From: Natrinema caseinilyticum
GTDB taxonomy: Archaea > Halobacteriota > Halobacteria > Halobacteriales > Natrialbaceae
Reading direction: 5' to 3'
Assembly: GCF_024227435.1 (NCBI RefSeq)
Contig: NZ_CP100445.1
Location: forward strand, 682,001-746,000
Length of the DNA: 64,000 nucleotides
Shown here: piece after piece, positions 37,378 to 46,801 of the stretch
Position numbering within the stretch: position 1 is the stretch's first letter
How the letters are laid out: every line of letters begins with the position of its first letter
Translations under genes and position numbers: made by a program
Notes under the pieces: model-generated
What the model saw: the letters and a program-made list of their open reading frames with translations, nothing else
What the model was told of the DNA's origin: nothing
The model's database searches: none

Positions 37378-39768
37378 TCAGTCGCCCGCGAAGCGGTCCC
37401 GCACCGAACGCGCCGCGTCCGTCCCGTAGTGATCGACGAGCGGGCACAACGCGTCGCCGAGCGCGCGCATGCACTGCCCGGTGGACGGGTACCCGAGACG
37501 GTCGGCGACGGTCGACCAGTCGCGTCCCTGAAGCGCCCGGAGGACGAGCAGTCGTTCCTCGCGGTCGCTCAGGTCGACCGGCTCCGGATCGTCGATAAAA
37601 AAGCGAACGACGAGTCGTCTGAACGGGCTGGGATCGACGTCGAACAGCCCCGGTCCGTACGCGGCACCGGCGACGACCCGCCACTCGTGGTCGGTCAACG
37701 CGAGGGGCGGTCCGGCGCTCGACTCGACGCTCCGGAGCACCGCTCGGGCGACGTCCGGATCGAGGTCGTCCAGTGCGTCCGTACAGAGGGCGGCGAACCG
37801 GCCGGCGAACCAGTCCGCGTGCCGGTCGTGAAGCGTCCGACCCGCGTCGCTCGTCGGGGCGAGCATGAGCGCGGAGTACTCGCCGCTGGCGTCGTTGCGA
37901 GTCGTCGAGACGTGAACCGTCCGGTAGCCGTTTTCGGTCCAGAACTCGAGGAGGCCGGGCGTCGCGCCGAAGCCGGTTCCGAGCCAGTCGAGCGCGTCGC
38001 CGCCGTCCTCGTCGGCGGACGGGTCGCCGTTTTCCTCGTCGGCGAGGGCGCCATCACCCCCAGCATCGCCGAATTCCTCCCCGACTCGCTCGAGCAAGCG
38101 GGAGCCCAGCCCGCGCGATCGGACGGCGTGATGGGTCGCGATGCGGACGACGCGAATTCCCGCGGGCTCGCCCGCCGCTTCGTCGCGTAACTGACTCGTC
38201 AGCACGTCCGGAAGCATGTTGCCGCGGACGCGGCCGCCCTCGTACATCGTCGATCGAGTCTCGGCGGACAGGTTTCCCTCGCGAGCCAGCAGGGCGACGC
38301 TGACCACGTGACCGTCGGAAACGAGTGCGCGGGCCTCGAGGTTCGGTGCGTCGAGCAGTCTCGCGAGGTCGTTCGGTTCGGTTCGGTAGTGTGCGAGCAC
38401 GAGGAGGCCGAACGCCTCGCGGAGGCGGAGTTCGTCCTCGAGGAGGGCCGCCGGCTCGAGTCGTCGATAGTCGACGGTTTCGGGACGCGCGTCGGCCACG
38501 AGCGCCTCGACCGGCGGTCGAGCATCGAGCAGCAGCGCGCGGAAGGCCCACACTTCGACGGGATCGCCCGCGGCGTATCGAATCGGCTCGACCATCGTGC
38601 ATTCGGTTACGTCGTGACTGCTCTCCGCGAGCCGATCCCGGAACCGAACGGAGAATCCACGACCGGCACCCTCGTAGCCGTGGACGGTCGTCGCGAACGC
38701 GACCCGGTCGGCGGCGAGCAGCGCTTCGAGCGTCGCGACCGGGAGCGCAGCGGCTTCGTCGACCAGGACGATATCGGCCGCCTCGAGTTCCGCGACGGCC
38801 GCCGTCGGTTCGAGAAAACGAACGGTTCCGCCGCTCGCGGTTTCTACTCGGCCGGGCCCGATGACCGGCGGTTCCTCGAAATCCTCCCTGCTCTCGTCGT
38901 CGCTCCCGTCTTCGTGGCCGCTGTCGCCCTCGTCGCGCTCCATCGCGACGGTCTCACAGAGTTCGCCGGCACGGTCGAACAGTTCGCTCGCGTTTCCGGC
39001 GGCCGGTGCGGTCACGAGGACGTCGTTTCCGGCGGCGGCGAACGCACCGGCGGCGAGCCCCGCCGCGCTCGATTTGCCGCGGCCGCGATCCGCTTCGAGG
39101 ACGACGGCTCGCCCGTCGTCGAACAGTCCCTCCAGCGCGGCGACGGCCTCGATCTGATCCGACGTGAGGCAGGCCTCGTAGGCGGCGACCGGAAACCGAT
39201 GCCCCCGCGGGGGGGCTGGCGCGGCCGGAGCCAGTCTGGGTGCGGGATCGGTCAGCCCGTCGGCCTCGAGTCGGTCGCGCTCGAGGTCGACGATCGCGAT
39301 ACCCCGATGTGCCCTGAGGGTCTCGACGAAACGGCGTTTGAATCGGCCGGTGACGTCGGCCAGTTCGTACGGCGGGACGGCCAGCGAGGCGTCGAACTCG
39401 GTTCGGCGATCCGGCCAGACCTCGAGCGACGGTAGCAGTAAGACGAGTAGCCCACCGCCGTCGACCGCGCCGACGACTTTCCCGAGTGCGTTCGGCCGAA
39501 GGTCGTCGTGGGCGTCGAGAGCGATCACCGTGCGGGTCTTCCCGAGGAGGTCGCCCGCGCGTTCCTGCGGGAGGTGTTCACAGCGGAGTCGGTCCTCCGC
39601 GCCGACGAGCGTCGTCTCGGTGATCGGAACGGGGAGCGACTCGAGGATCGACTGGAGAGCGTCGTATCCGCGGTCGCGTGGGCCGGAAAGAACGACCAGT
39701 CTGCGTTCGTTCGCTCGCGTGGCCTCCTCGTGGAGCGAGACGGCACAGCCGACGACGTCGACGTCCAT
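37378..39768 (-). CDS. tmcA: tRNA(Met) cytidine acetyltransferase TmcA
   Basis: 796 residues from the ATG at 39768. Acetylates cytidine N4 in tRNA and possibly rRNA using acetyl-CoA and ATP. Order: N-terminal TmcA domain (about 1-160), RecA-like helicase with Walker A EADRGRGKSSA (about 225-235) and Walker B VLVDEAAALP, then a GNAT domain with IATHHAVRSRGLGSRLLERV (about 538-557), and a C-terminal tRNA-binding region. Acidic Gly/Asp-rich inserts (EDGSDDESRED; ADEENGDPSADEDGGD) are halophilic loops. Confidence 0.93.
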   Translation of the reverse strand: MDVDVVGCAVSLHEEATRANERRLVVLSGPRDRGYDALQSILESLPVPITETTLVGAEDRLRCEHLPQERAGDLLGKTRTVIALDAHDDLRPNALGKVVGAVDGGGLLVLLLPSLEVWPDRRTEFDASLAVPPYELADVTGRFKRRFVETLRAHRGIAIVDLERDRLEADGLTDPAPRLAPAAPAPPRGHRFPVAAYEACLTSDQIEAVAALEGLFDDGRAVVLEADRGRGKSSAAGLAAGAFAAAGNDVLVTAPAAGNASELFDRAGELCETVAMERDEGDSGHEDGSDDESREDFEEPPVIGPGRVETASGGTVRFLEPTAAVAELEAADIVLVDEAAALPVATLEALLAADRVAFATTVHGYEGAGRGFSVRFRDRLAESSHDVTECTMVEPIRYAAGDPVEVWAFRALLLDARPPVEALVADARPETVDYRRLEPAALLEDELRLREAFGLLVLAHYRTEPNDLARLLDAPNLEARALVSDGHVVSVALLAREGNLSAETRSTMYEGGRVRGNMLPDVLTSQLRDEAAGEPAGIRVVRIATHHAVRSRGLGSRLLERVGEEFGDAGGDGALADEENGDPSADEDGGDALDWLGTGFGATPGLLEFWTENGYRTVHVSTTRNDASGEYSALMLAPTSDAGRTLHDRHADWFAGRFAALCTDALDDLDPDVARAVLRSVESSAGPPLALTDHEWRVVAGAAYGPGLFDVDPSPFRRLVVRFFIDDPEPVDLSDREERLLVLRALQGRDWSTVADRLGYPSTGQCMRALGDALCPLVDHYGTDAARSVRDRFAGD

Positions 39769-39893
39769 GTATACGTGTTCGTATTCGTGGCTCGAGAGTA
39801 ATAGGCACCGAAGGGCGAATGTAACGTGGCGAACACGTACCGATGCTGAACGGCCCATGCGATTGTATCTCATGCCTTCGGTCGTTTGAACAC

Positions 39894-39903
39894 GCTTTTA
39901 AGG
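39894..39903 (+). promoter_or_regulatory. TATA box of the L7Ae operon
   Basis: gcttttaagg, predicting transcription start near 39925, which leaves an mRNA leader of about 127 nt before the L7Ae ATG at 40052. Confidence 0.6.
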
Positions 39904-39937
39904 GGGGCAGCGCTATTCGAGGGTACACCCTACGCGG

Positions 39938-40051
39938 GGTTGATGATGCTCCTAGCCTCACAGGACTTCCGCCGAGTCGAACTCGGCCCGGGTGCCCAGT
40001 TCCCGGATGGCAGGGGAGTGCGAGCCCGCGCGTAGGAGAGGTGAACAACCA
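39938..40051 (+). promoter_or_regulatory. Structured L7Ae leader with a kink-turn-like site holding the ribosome-binding site
   Basis: ggttg (39938-39942) pairs with caacc (40046-40050), and ctccta (39949-39954) with taggag (40033-40038). The internal loop between these stems carries tgatga-type sequence on one side (39941-39946, box C-like) and gtga (40041-40044, box D-like) on the other. The loop strand also is the Shine-Dalgarno (gaggtga), 7-14 nt before the ATG. A further hairpin gccgagt/actcggc (39971-39987) lies inside. L7Ae binds box C/D kink-turns and is known in some archaea to repress its own mRNA this way. Confidence 0.6.
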
Positions 40052-40414
40052 ATGTCAGTCTACGTAACAACCGACATCCCAGCCGACCTCGCCGACGACG
40101 CCCTCGAGGCGCTCGAGGTCGCACGAGACACAGGACGCGTAAAGAAAGGAACCAACGAAACGACGAAGGCCATCGAGCGCGGCAACGCCGACCTCGTCTA
40201 CGTCGCCGAGGACGTTTCTCCCGAGGAGATCGTGATGCACCTCCCGGAACTCGCCGACGAGAAGGGCATTTCGGTCGTCTTCATCGAGACGCAAGACGAC
40301 GTCGGCCACGCCGCCGGTCTCGAAGTTGGCTCGGCCGCCGCGGCGATCGTCGACGCCGGCGAGGCGGAAGGCGACGTCGAGGACATAGCCGAGAAGGTCG
40401 AGGAACTCGACTGA
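40052..40414 (+). CDS. 50S ribosomal protein L7Ae (kink-turn binder)
   Basis: 120 residues from the ATG at 40052. Binds kink-turns in 23S rRNA, box C/D and H/ACA guide RNAs and RNase P. Seen: [30 protein letters not shown] in outline, the RNA-contacting core, then [15 protein letters not shown] and [10 protein letters not shown]. First of the L7Ae-S28e-L24e-Ndk operon. Likely controls its own translation through the leader at 39938-40051. Confidence 0.97.
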   Translation: MSVYVTTDIPADLADDALEALEVARDTGRVKKGTNETTKAIERGNADLVYVAEDVSPEEIVMHLPELADEKGISVVFIETQDDVGHAAGLEVGSAAAAIVDAGEAEGDVEDIAEKVEELD

Positions 40415-40425
40415 GGTGATCAGAG

Positions 40426-40650
40426 ATGAGTGCTGAAGAGGAAGAAAGCGGCTCTACGCCCGCCGAGGTCATCGAGATCGTCGGCAAAACCGGCATGCAC
40501 GGCGAAGCCATGCAGGTCAAATGCCGAATCAAGGAGGGCGAGAACCAGGGACGCATCATCACCCGTAACTGCCTCGGGCCGGTCCGCGAAGGGGACGTAC
40601 TCCAACTTCGCGAGACCGCTCGCGAGGCTGATTCCATCGGTGGACAATAA
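40426..40650 (+). CDS. 30S ribosomal protein eS28
   Basis: 74 residues. Seen: [24 protein letters not shown] in outline, then [23 protein letters not shown] and a terminal Arg/Glu-rich end; all family-typical. The stop overlaps the L24e ATG (TAATG). Confidence 0.96.
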   Translation: MSAEEEESGSTPAEVIEIVGKTGMHGEAMQVKCRIKEGENQGRIITRNCLGPVREGDVLQLRETAREADSIGGQ

Positions 40651-41003
40651 TGGTCGAAAAACGAACCTGCGACTACACGGGCGAAGAGATCGAGCCCGGA
40701 ACGGGCATCATGTACGTCCAAAACGACGGTACCGTACTCCACTTCGTCGACTCGAAGGCGGAGAAAAACTACAAGCTCGGACGCGAACCGCGGGACCTCG
40801 AGTGGACCCAGGAAGGGCGCCGCGGCAAGGGCACCGCCCCCGGCGAGGGCGTTTCCGCTGACGAAGCCGAGGCGGAATCCGAAGCGGACGAGGAAGCCCC
40901 CGAAGCCGAAGCGGACGAGGAAGTTCCTGCCGATGGCGACGAAGAGGCCGACGAGGCTGACGCCGAGACCGAGGCCGACGCCGAGACCGAGGCCGAACAA
41001 TGA
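40650..41003 (+). CDS. 50S ribosomal protein eL24 (L24e) without a complete zinc site
   Basis: 117 residues. The core [20 protein letters not shown] and [23 protein letters not shown] matches L24e, but the usual zinc ribbon (CxxC ... CxxxC) is lost. Only the first Cys remains; the second is Thr (CDYT), and the C-terminal pair are Val and Ala (FVDSKAEKN). The last about 50 residues are a Glu/Ala/Asp-rich acidic tail. The fold must be kept by other contacts. Coupled to ndk (ATGA). Confidence 0.93.
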   Translation: MVEKRTCDYTGEEIEPGTGIMYVQNDGTVLHFVDSKAEKNYKLGREPRDLEWTQEGRRGKGTAPGEGVSADEAEAESEADEEAPEAEADEEVPADGDEEADEADAETEADAETEAEQ

Positions 41004-41464
41004 GCGAGCACGAGCGCACGTTCGTGATGGTCAAACCGGACGCGTTCGCACGCGGTCTGGTCGGCGAAGTCATCTCCCGACTCGAGGACCGCGGACTCAA
41101 ACTCGTCGGGATAAAAGTCGAGACCATGCCCCGTGAGCGGGCGGAGGAACACTACAGCGAACACGAGGACAAGCCGTTCTACGACGACCTCGTCGACTTC
41201 ATCACCTCCGGTCCGGTCGTTCCGATGGTCTGGGAAGGACAGGACGCGACTCGTCAGGTCCGCCAGATGATCGGCGAAACCGATCCCCTCGAGGCCGACC
41301 CCGGCACCATCCGTGGCGACTACGCGCTGGACCTCGGTCGGAACGTCGTTCACGCCGCAGACCACGAGGACGAAGGCGCGAACGAGCGGGAAATCGGGAT
41401 CCACTTCGACGACGACGAGTTGACCGACTACGAGCAACACGACGCCGAGTGGCTCTACGAGTGA
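41000..41464 (+). CDS. ndk: Nucleoside diphosphate kinase
   Basis: 154 residues. Balances nucleoside triphosphates through a phospho-His: the catalytic His is in [34 protein letters not shown] at the start and the AREEIG-like NEREIGIHF near the end are conserved. Residues after HFDD are acidic. Last gene of the L7Ae operon; a transposon-derived end begins 1-2 bp after its stop. Confidence 0.96.
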   Translation: MSEHERTFVMVKPDAFARGLVGEVISRLEDRGLKLVGIKVETMPRERAEEHYSEHEDKPFYDDLVDFITSGPVVPMVWEGQDATRQVRQMIGETDPLEADPGTIRGDYALDLGRNVVHAADHEDEGANEREIGIHFDDDELTDYEQHDAEWLYE

Positions 41465-41520
41465 CATCCTCCCCGCCCTGACGGGCGAGGATGACCGAGT
41501 CGAGCAAATCGAAGATTTGC
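41465..41520. repeat. Palindromic end of an IS200/IS605-type element
   Basis: catcctc (41465-41471) pairs with gaggatg (41487-41493) around gccc-tgac-gggc, followed by a 7-bp hairpin gcaaatc/gatttgc (41504-41520). This matches the 3'-end palindromes of haloarchaeal TnpB elements and, in RNA, may also terminate the ndk transcript. Confidence 0.6.
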
Positions 41521-41567
41521 GTACATCGCACCCCTTCGGTTCACTCAGCGTTGGAAGAGTACGATAT

Positions 41568-41840
41568 TCAGTCCATCACCTGGTCACGCGGGACGAATCC
41601 GTGTGGCACATCAGACGGGTGGACTGAAGGCTGTGCCAACCAGCCGGTACTTCCATCTTCATCCAAACTGACTGACGACTCAGAGGTACTTCCGTCGGCT
41701 CGAGACGGATGATCTCCGCCCCGTTCACGTCAGCGTTGAACGCCTCATCACACGCATCACAGACGTACAGACCGCGTTCGATTCGCTCTATCGTCCTCTC
41801 TACTGTACACGTAACACGTTTTAGGGAGATTCGGGCGGCC
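41568..41840 (-). pseudogene. Decayed TnpB (IS200/IS605 family) C-terminal end
   Basis: On the minus strand one frame reads ERIERGLYVCDACDEAFNAD and continues as VNGAEIIRL, the last zinc-ribbon half and following motif of TnpB. A second frame continues as DGSTGWLAQPSVHPSDVPHG and ends at 41568, the usual haloarchaeal TnpB tail. The frame change and loss of everything upstream show a dead remnant. No transposase TnpA is left. Confidence 0.75.
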
Positions 41841-42099
41841 GCCACGTGAGGTGATTCGCTCCCGGACAGTACCGTCCGCTCTCGAGGAGAAATTCGTCTC
41901 GACGGTATCGAAACGGTCGGTTTATTACCATTGTCCTCGCCGTTCCAACAGGAGATGAGCCGACTTCCGATTATAATTCCGAAATATCGTAATGGATATA
42001 ACACAGGTATTTTTCTAGGTAGACGTAAGGTCTAATGTGTCGGCCGGAGAAAGGTCGACCGGTGGTTTCGAATGGTAACATACGGTAGGTGGTTCGTAG

Positions 42100-42522
42100 A
42101 TGCGTGAAACAGAGGGAGAGGCGACGTCGTTGGCGGCCGATGCCACGCCGTCGCTCAGCCTCGTTTTCGATCTCCTCTCGGATAACAGGCGACGGTACGC
42201 GCTGTACTATCTCAACGATCAACCGGACGGCGTCGCCTCCGTGGAGGCCCTTACTGAGAACATTTGTACGCTCGAGCGAACGACCGAAACCGAAGCTCCG
42301 GATGGAACGCTGACGACGGGCCCAGCGTCAGATCTCGGTCCCGCAGGCGACCCGAGGGACCAACAGACCGGAATCCGAACGGAACTCCAGCACGTTCATC
42401 TTCCGAAACTCGAGGATGCGGGCATCCTCGAACACGATCGGCGGAGCGAAACGGTTCGATACTGGAGTCAACCGTCGCTCGAGGAGTGGCTCGAACACGC
42501 ATACCACAAGGAAATCGCGTAA
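42100..42522 (+). CDS. Winged-helix regulator (DUF7344-like)
   Basis: 140 residues. LVFDLLSDNRRRYALYYLND followed by VEALTENI and a C-terminal LQHVHLPKLEDAGILEHDRR-type recognition part gives a clear winged-helix pattern found in haloarchaeal DUF7344 proteins. A Pro/Gly/Thr-rich insert (about residues 63-87) separates the helices. Probably DNA-binding; the target is unknown. No partner in an operon; superoxide dismutase lies 214 bp downstream. Confidence 0.82.
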   Translation: MRETEGEATSLAADATPSLSLVFDLLSDNRRRYALYYLNDQPDGVASVEALTENICTLERTTETEAPDGTLTTGPASDLGPAGDPRDQQTGIRTELQHVHLPKLEDAGILEHDRRSETVRYWSQPSLEEWLEHAYHKEIA

Positions 42523-42736
42523 GCGAAACTGATGTCGCGCACCGTCGCGGACCACGTGACGACGGGGACGTTCTGATCGAAGTCGCTGAAAGATTTAACA
42601 CGCAGCCCGTGGTGGGGACCACTGAAGTGTCGGTAAATCGCACGAGGGACCGACCGAGTATTTATGAGGTGTGATACCGTTTCACTCCTCAAAACTTAAC
42701 AAGCGAGATACCGATACGGACAGTGAGGTGCATACT

Positions 42737-43339
42737 ATGGCTGACCACGAACTCCCACCACTTCCGTACGATTACGACGCGCTCGAACCGTCGATTTCCG
42801 AGCAGGTACTGACCTGGCATCACGATACCCACCATCAGGGGTACGTCAACGGCCTCAATGCCGCCGAGGAAACCCTCGCGGAGAATCGCGAGAGCGGGGA
42901 CTTCGGCTCGACCCCCGGCGCGCTGAGCAACGTCACCCACAACGGCTGTGGTCACTACCTTCACACGCTGTTCTGGGAGAACATGTCCCCCGACGGCGGC
43001 GGCGAACCCGACGGCGACCTCGCCGACCGTATCGAGGAGGACTTCGGCTCGTACGAGGGTTGGAAGGGCGAGTTCGAGGCTGCTGCCGGTGCCGCCGGTG
43101 GCTGGGCGCTTCTGGTATACGATCCGGTCGCGAAGCAACTCCGAAACGTGGCGGTCGACAAGCACGACCAGGGCGCGCTCTGGGGCTCACACCCCATTCT
43201 CGCGCTCGACGTCTGGGAACACTCGTATTACTACGACTACGGCCCGGACCGTGGGGACTTCATCGACGCGTTCTTCGACGTCGTCAACTGGGAGAAGTCC
43301 GAAGAAGAGTATCAGAAGTGCCTCGATCACTTCGAATAA
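42737..43339 (+). CDS. sod: Superoxide dismutase (Mn/Fe family)
   Basis: 200 residues from the ATG at 42737; a gaggtg Shine-Dalgarno lies 7 nt upstream and a TATA-like cttaac at about 42695. Metal ligands: His in WHHDTHHQGYVNG, His in HNGCGHYLHTLFWENM, Asp in LALDVWEHSYYYDYG and the His of WEH. Mn is likely from haloarchaeal relatives. Converts superoxide to H2O2 and O2 in the cytosol. Confidence 0.96.
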   Translation: MADHELPPLPYDYDALEPSISEQVLTWHHDTHHQGYVNGLNAAEETLAENRESGDFGSTPGALSNVTHNGCGHYLHTLFWENMSPDGGGEPDGDLADRIEEDFGSYEGWKGEFEAAAGAAGGWALLVYDPVAKQLRNVAVDKHDQGALWGSHPILALDVWEHSYYYDYGPDRGDFIDAFFDVVNWEKSEEEYQKCLDHFE

Positions 43340-43508
43340 TCCGGCCACCGAGACGAGCCAGTCAATCCCGACGTTTTTACCGGTGAAAATTCGGCGCGAG
43401 TGAAGGGTCCGGTCCGATCGTACCGCCGATTCGCTCGAGATAATATCTTCAATTTGATACGTCTGACTGCGATGGTTTAACTGCGTGTGGGACAATTTCA
43501 CATCGCAC

Positions 43509-46500
43509 ATGGCTGCCGAGGACAGCGGTGCGGAGACGACTGCCGCGGACCGGACGGGAGAACGCCGGCGCTCACGACTCGAGGCGCGCCAGGAACCAGC
43601 TGCCAGAGACGAGGCGCTCGCAGCCGACCTCCGGGCCGCCTGCGACGGTGACGTTCGATTCGACGAGTACACACGAGTTCTCTACGCGACGGACGGCAGC
43701 GTTTACGGTGCGCAACCGGCGGGCGTCGTCTTCCCTCGAGACACGGCCGACGTCCGTGCGGCGGTGACCGTTGCGGACGAACACGGCGCACCCGTTCTGC
43801 CGCGCGGTGCCGGCTCTTCGCTCGCGGGACAGGCGGTCGGTCCGGGATGCGTGGTCCTCGATCTATCGCGACACATGGACGAGATCCGCGAGATCGATCC
43901 GGCCGCGAAAACGGCCGTCGTCCAGCCGGGCGTCGTGCAAGACGACCTCGACGGCGCACTCGAACCACACGGCCTCCGCTTCGCGCCCGATCCCGCCTCC
44001 TCGAACCGTGCGACGATCGGCGGCGGCATCGGAAACAACTCGACCGGGGCGCACTCGGTGCGCTACGGTATCACCGACGCCTACGTGGAGGAGTGCGAGG
44101 TGATCCTCGCCGACGGGACCCAGATCCAGACGCGGGATATCGTCCTCGACAGCCCGGAGTGGGAACGGATCGTCTCGAAGGACGACCGCGAGGCCGCGAT
44201 TTATCGAACGGTGCGAGCGATCGTCGAGAGCAACGCCGACGAGATCGAATCGCGCTATCCGACCCTCAAACGCAGCGTCAGCGGGTACAACCTACAAAAG
44301 GTGATCACCGAAACCGGCGACGGAGACCGGATACTCAACCTCTCGAAACTGCTGGTCGGCGCCGAAGGGACGCTCGGGGTCGTCGTCGAAGCGACGCTCT
44401 CGCTCGTCACCCGGCCCGACGAAACGGCCCTCGCCGTCTACTGTTACGACGACCTGCTCGAGGCGCTTGCCGCCGTCCCTGACGCGCTCGACGTCGAGGC
44501 TAGCGCGGTCGAACTCATGGACCGAGAGGTGTTCCGACTGGCCGCCGAATCGTCGGAGTACGCCGAGTACGCGGAGCCGATTCCCGACGGAACGGCGGCT
44601 GCGTTGATGCTCGAATTCGACTCCGAGGTGGTCGACGAGTTGCCGGACGCGATCGAGGTGGCGACGACGGCGCTGGTCGCCGACGGAAACGCGTTCGACT
44701 CCCTCGAGGCGTTCTCGCCGGCGAAGCAGGATCGACTCTGGAAGCTCAGGAAGGCCGCCATTCCGCTGTTGATGAGCATGAAGGGAGATCCGAAGCCGTA
44801 CCCGTTCGTCGAGGACGCGTCAGTTCCGCCTGCGGAACTCGCCGAGTACGTGGCCGGGTTTCAGGACATCCTCGACGAGCACGATACGACGGCCGCCTAC
44901 TTCGCACACGCGGGCGTCGGCACGCTTCACATTCGGCCGGTGTTGAACCTGAAAGACGGAGACGACGTCGAGAAAATGCGCGCGATCGCCGACGACGTCA
45001 CGTCGCTCGTCGTCGAACACAACGGTTCGTTCTCCGGCGAACACGGCGACGGTCTCGCACGAACCGAGTTCAATCCCAAGCTGTACGGTCCGGATCTCTG
45101 GACGGCGTTCAAAGACCTCAAGTCGGCGTTCGATCCGGACTGGCGGATGAACCCGGGGAAGGTCGTCTATCGAGACGAAGAGCCGACCGACATCCGCGAA
45201 CACCTTCGATACGGACCGGACTACGCCTCGCTCGAGCCGCAAACGACGCTCGACTTCGAGGAGGACGGCGGCTTCTCGCACCTCGTGGAACTCTGCAACG
45301 GCTGCGGGACCTGTCGGCAGACCGACACCGACGTGATGTGTCCGACGTATCGAGCGACCGAAGAGGAGATCGCCACCACGCGGGGGCGAGCCAACCTGCT
45401 CAGAGCCGCGATCAGCGGGGAGATCGATCCCGAAGAGCTCTACGGAGAGCGATTTCAGGACGACGTACTCGACCTCTGTATCGGATGCAAGGGCTGTCAG
45501 AGCGACTGTCCCACGGGGGTCGACCTCGCGAAGCTCAAGGCCGAAGTCAAGCACCAGTACCACGACCGGGAGGGGACCAGCCTCAGGGAACGGCTGTTCG
45601 CGAACGTCGACCGGCTGGCGTCGCTCGGGAGCGCGCTCGCGCCCGTTTCCAACCGCGCCGCGAGGCTGCCTGGCTCCCGGGCCGTCCTCGAGAAGACGCT
45701 CGGGATCGCACACGACCGGACGTTGCCGACGTTCCGGCGGAAATCGCTCGTCGAGTGGTTCCGGGAGCGAGGCCCCTCAGTCGATCCGGAGACCGCGACG
45801 GCCGGCGTCGTCCTTTATGCCGACACGGACACGAACTACTCGAATCCGGCACTCGGCAAAGCCGCCGTCGAAGTCCTCGAGGCCGCGAATATTCACGTCG
45901 CCGTCCCCGATCTGGGGCCGACCGGGCGCGCGGCCTACTCTCAGGGGATGCTCGATGTCGCGGCCGAGCAGGCTCGGGCGCTACTGGACGACCTCGGGCC
46001 CTCTCTCGAGCGGGGCTGGTCCGTCCTGTTCGTGGAGCCGTCCGACGCCGCGATGGTCGTCGACGAATATCGGTCACTGGTCGCGGATACGCGCGCAGAG
46101 TCGCTCGCGGCGAACGCGTTCGGCGTCTGCGAGTACGTAGACGAGAATCGACTGGACGACGCCCTGACGTTCGACGCCGCGGTGACCGCGGATACTCCCC
46201 TGGCGTTTCACGGCCACTGCCACCAGAAGGCCCGCGCCGCGGATCATCACGCGGTCGGCGTGCTTCGGCGCGCGGGCTACGACGTCGACCCCGTCGATTC
46301 GGGTTGCTGTGGGATGGCCGGTAGCTTCGGCTACGAAGCCGAACACTACGATCTCTCGAAAGCGATCGGGTCGCTCCTTCGGCAGCAACTCGAGGCGAGT
46401 CGGGATCGGGACTCCTCGATCGGCACCCGACGAGAGGGAGACGGGACGACTATCGTCGCCCCGGGAACGTCCTGTCGGACGCAGATCGGCGACTTCGAGG

Positions 46501-46568
46501 GGTACGACCGACCCGACCATCCCGTCGAACTGCTCGCACGCGCGGTGGACGATTCCGGGTCGTCGTGA
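43509..46568 (+). CDS. FAD- and Fe-S-binding oxidoreductase (D-2-hydroxyacid/D-lactate dehydrogenase type)
   Basis: 1019 residues from the ATG at 43509 (a GTG 8 codons upstream is also possible). Order: FAD_binding_4 domain (PRGAGSSLAGQAVGPGCVVL), FAD-linked oxidase C domain, two 4Fe-4S motifs (CNGCGTCRQTDTDVMCP from about 596; CIGCKGCQSDCP from about 657) and a C-terminal CCG domain with HGHCHQKARAADHH and GCCGMAGSFGYE. This is the one-chain fusion of GlcD/Dld-like and GlpC-like parts. It would oxidise a D-2-hydroxyacid, passing electrons to the quinone pool; the substrate is not proven. Confidence 0.92.
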   Translation: MAAEDSGAETTAADRTGERRRSRLEARQEPAARDEALAADLRAACDGDVRFDEYTRVLYATDGSVYGAQPAGVVFPRDTADVRAAVTVADEHGAPVLPRGAGSSLAGQAVGPGCVVLDLSRHMDEIREIDPAAKTAVVQPGVVQDDLDGALEPHGLRFAPDPASSNRATIGGGIGNNSTGAHSVRYGITDAYVEECEVILADGTQIQTRDIVLDSPEWERIVSKDDREAAIYRTVRAIVESNADEIESRYPTLKRSVSGYNLQKVITETGDGDRILNLSKLLVGAEGTLGVVVEATLSLVTRPDETALAVYCYDDLLEALAAVPDALDVEASAVELMDREVFRLAAESSEYAEYAEPIPDGTAAALMLEFDSEVVDELPDAIEVATTALVADGNAFDSLEAFSPAKQDRLWKLRKAAIPLLMSMKGDPKPYPFVEDASVPPAELAEYVAGFQDILDEHDTTAAYFAHAGVGTLHIRPVLNLKDGDDVEKMRAIADDVTSLVVEHNGSFSGEHGDGLARTEFNPKLYGPDLWTAFKDLKSAFDPDWRMNPGKVVYRDEEPTDIREHLRYGPDYASLEPQTTLDFEEDGGFSHLVELCNGCGTCRQTDTDVMCPTYRATEEEIATTRGRANLLRAAISGEIDPEELYGERFQDDVLDLCIGCKGCQSDCPTGVDLAKLKAEVKHQYHDREGTSLRERLFANVDRLASLGSALAPVSNRAARLPGSRAVLEKTLGIAHDRTLPTFRRKSLVEWFRERGPSVDPETATAGVVLYADTDTNYSNPALGKAAVEVLEAANIHVAVPDLGPTGRAAYSQGMLDVAAEQARALLDDLGPSLERGWSVLFVEPSDAAMVVDEYRSLVADTRAESLAANAFGVCEYVDENRLDDALTFDAAVTADTPLAFHGHCHQKARAADHHAVGVLRRAGYDVDPVDSGCCGMAGSFGYEAEHYDLSKAIGSLLRQQLEASRDRDSSIGTRREGDGTTIVAPGTSCRTQIGDFEGYDRPDHPVELLARAVDDSGSS

Positions 46569-46801
46569 CGGGCTGCGGTCGAGCATCGTCGATCCTCTTC
46601 GATCGCGGCCGACCGGCGACCCCCCGAATCGATCGCGGTACCCCGCACTTTTCCCTCGTCGGCTGTGGCGGGCCCGTCGCGGGCGTCCCGTCCCGACTCG
46701 AAGGACCGCCGCGCTCGAGCGACGACCGTACAGACCACTGGCCGTTCGAAGCGTTCCGATAGAACACGAGGCGTCCACTCGGCCCGATCGTGCGCGTCGA
46801 A
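46569..46801. other. Gap between the dehydrogenase and the convergent kinase gene
   Basis: No convincing gene or RNA seen. Overlapping frames from both sides run through but have shadow-like composition. Confidence 0.55.

Noticed and set aside
39899-40051. Separate C/D box small RNA upstream of L7Ae
   Set aside because: The box C-like and box D-like strands are brought together by stems directly attached to the L7Ae start codon, which fits a leader element better than an independent guide RNA.
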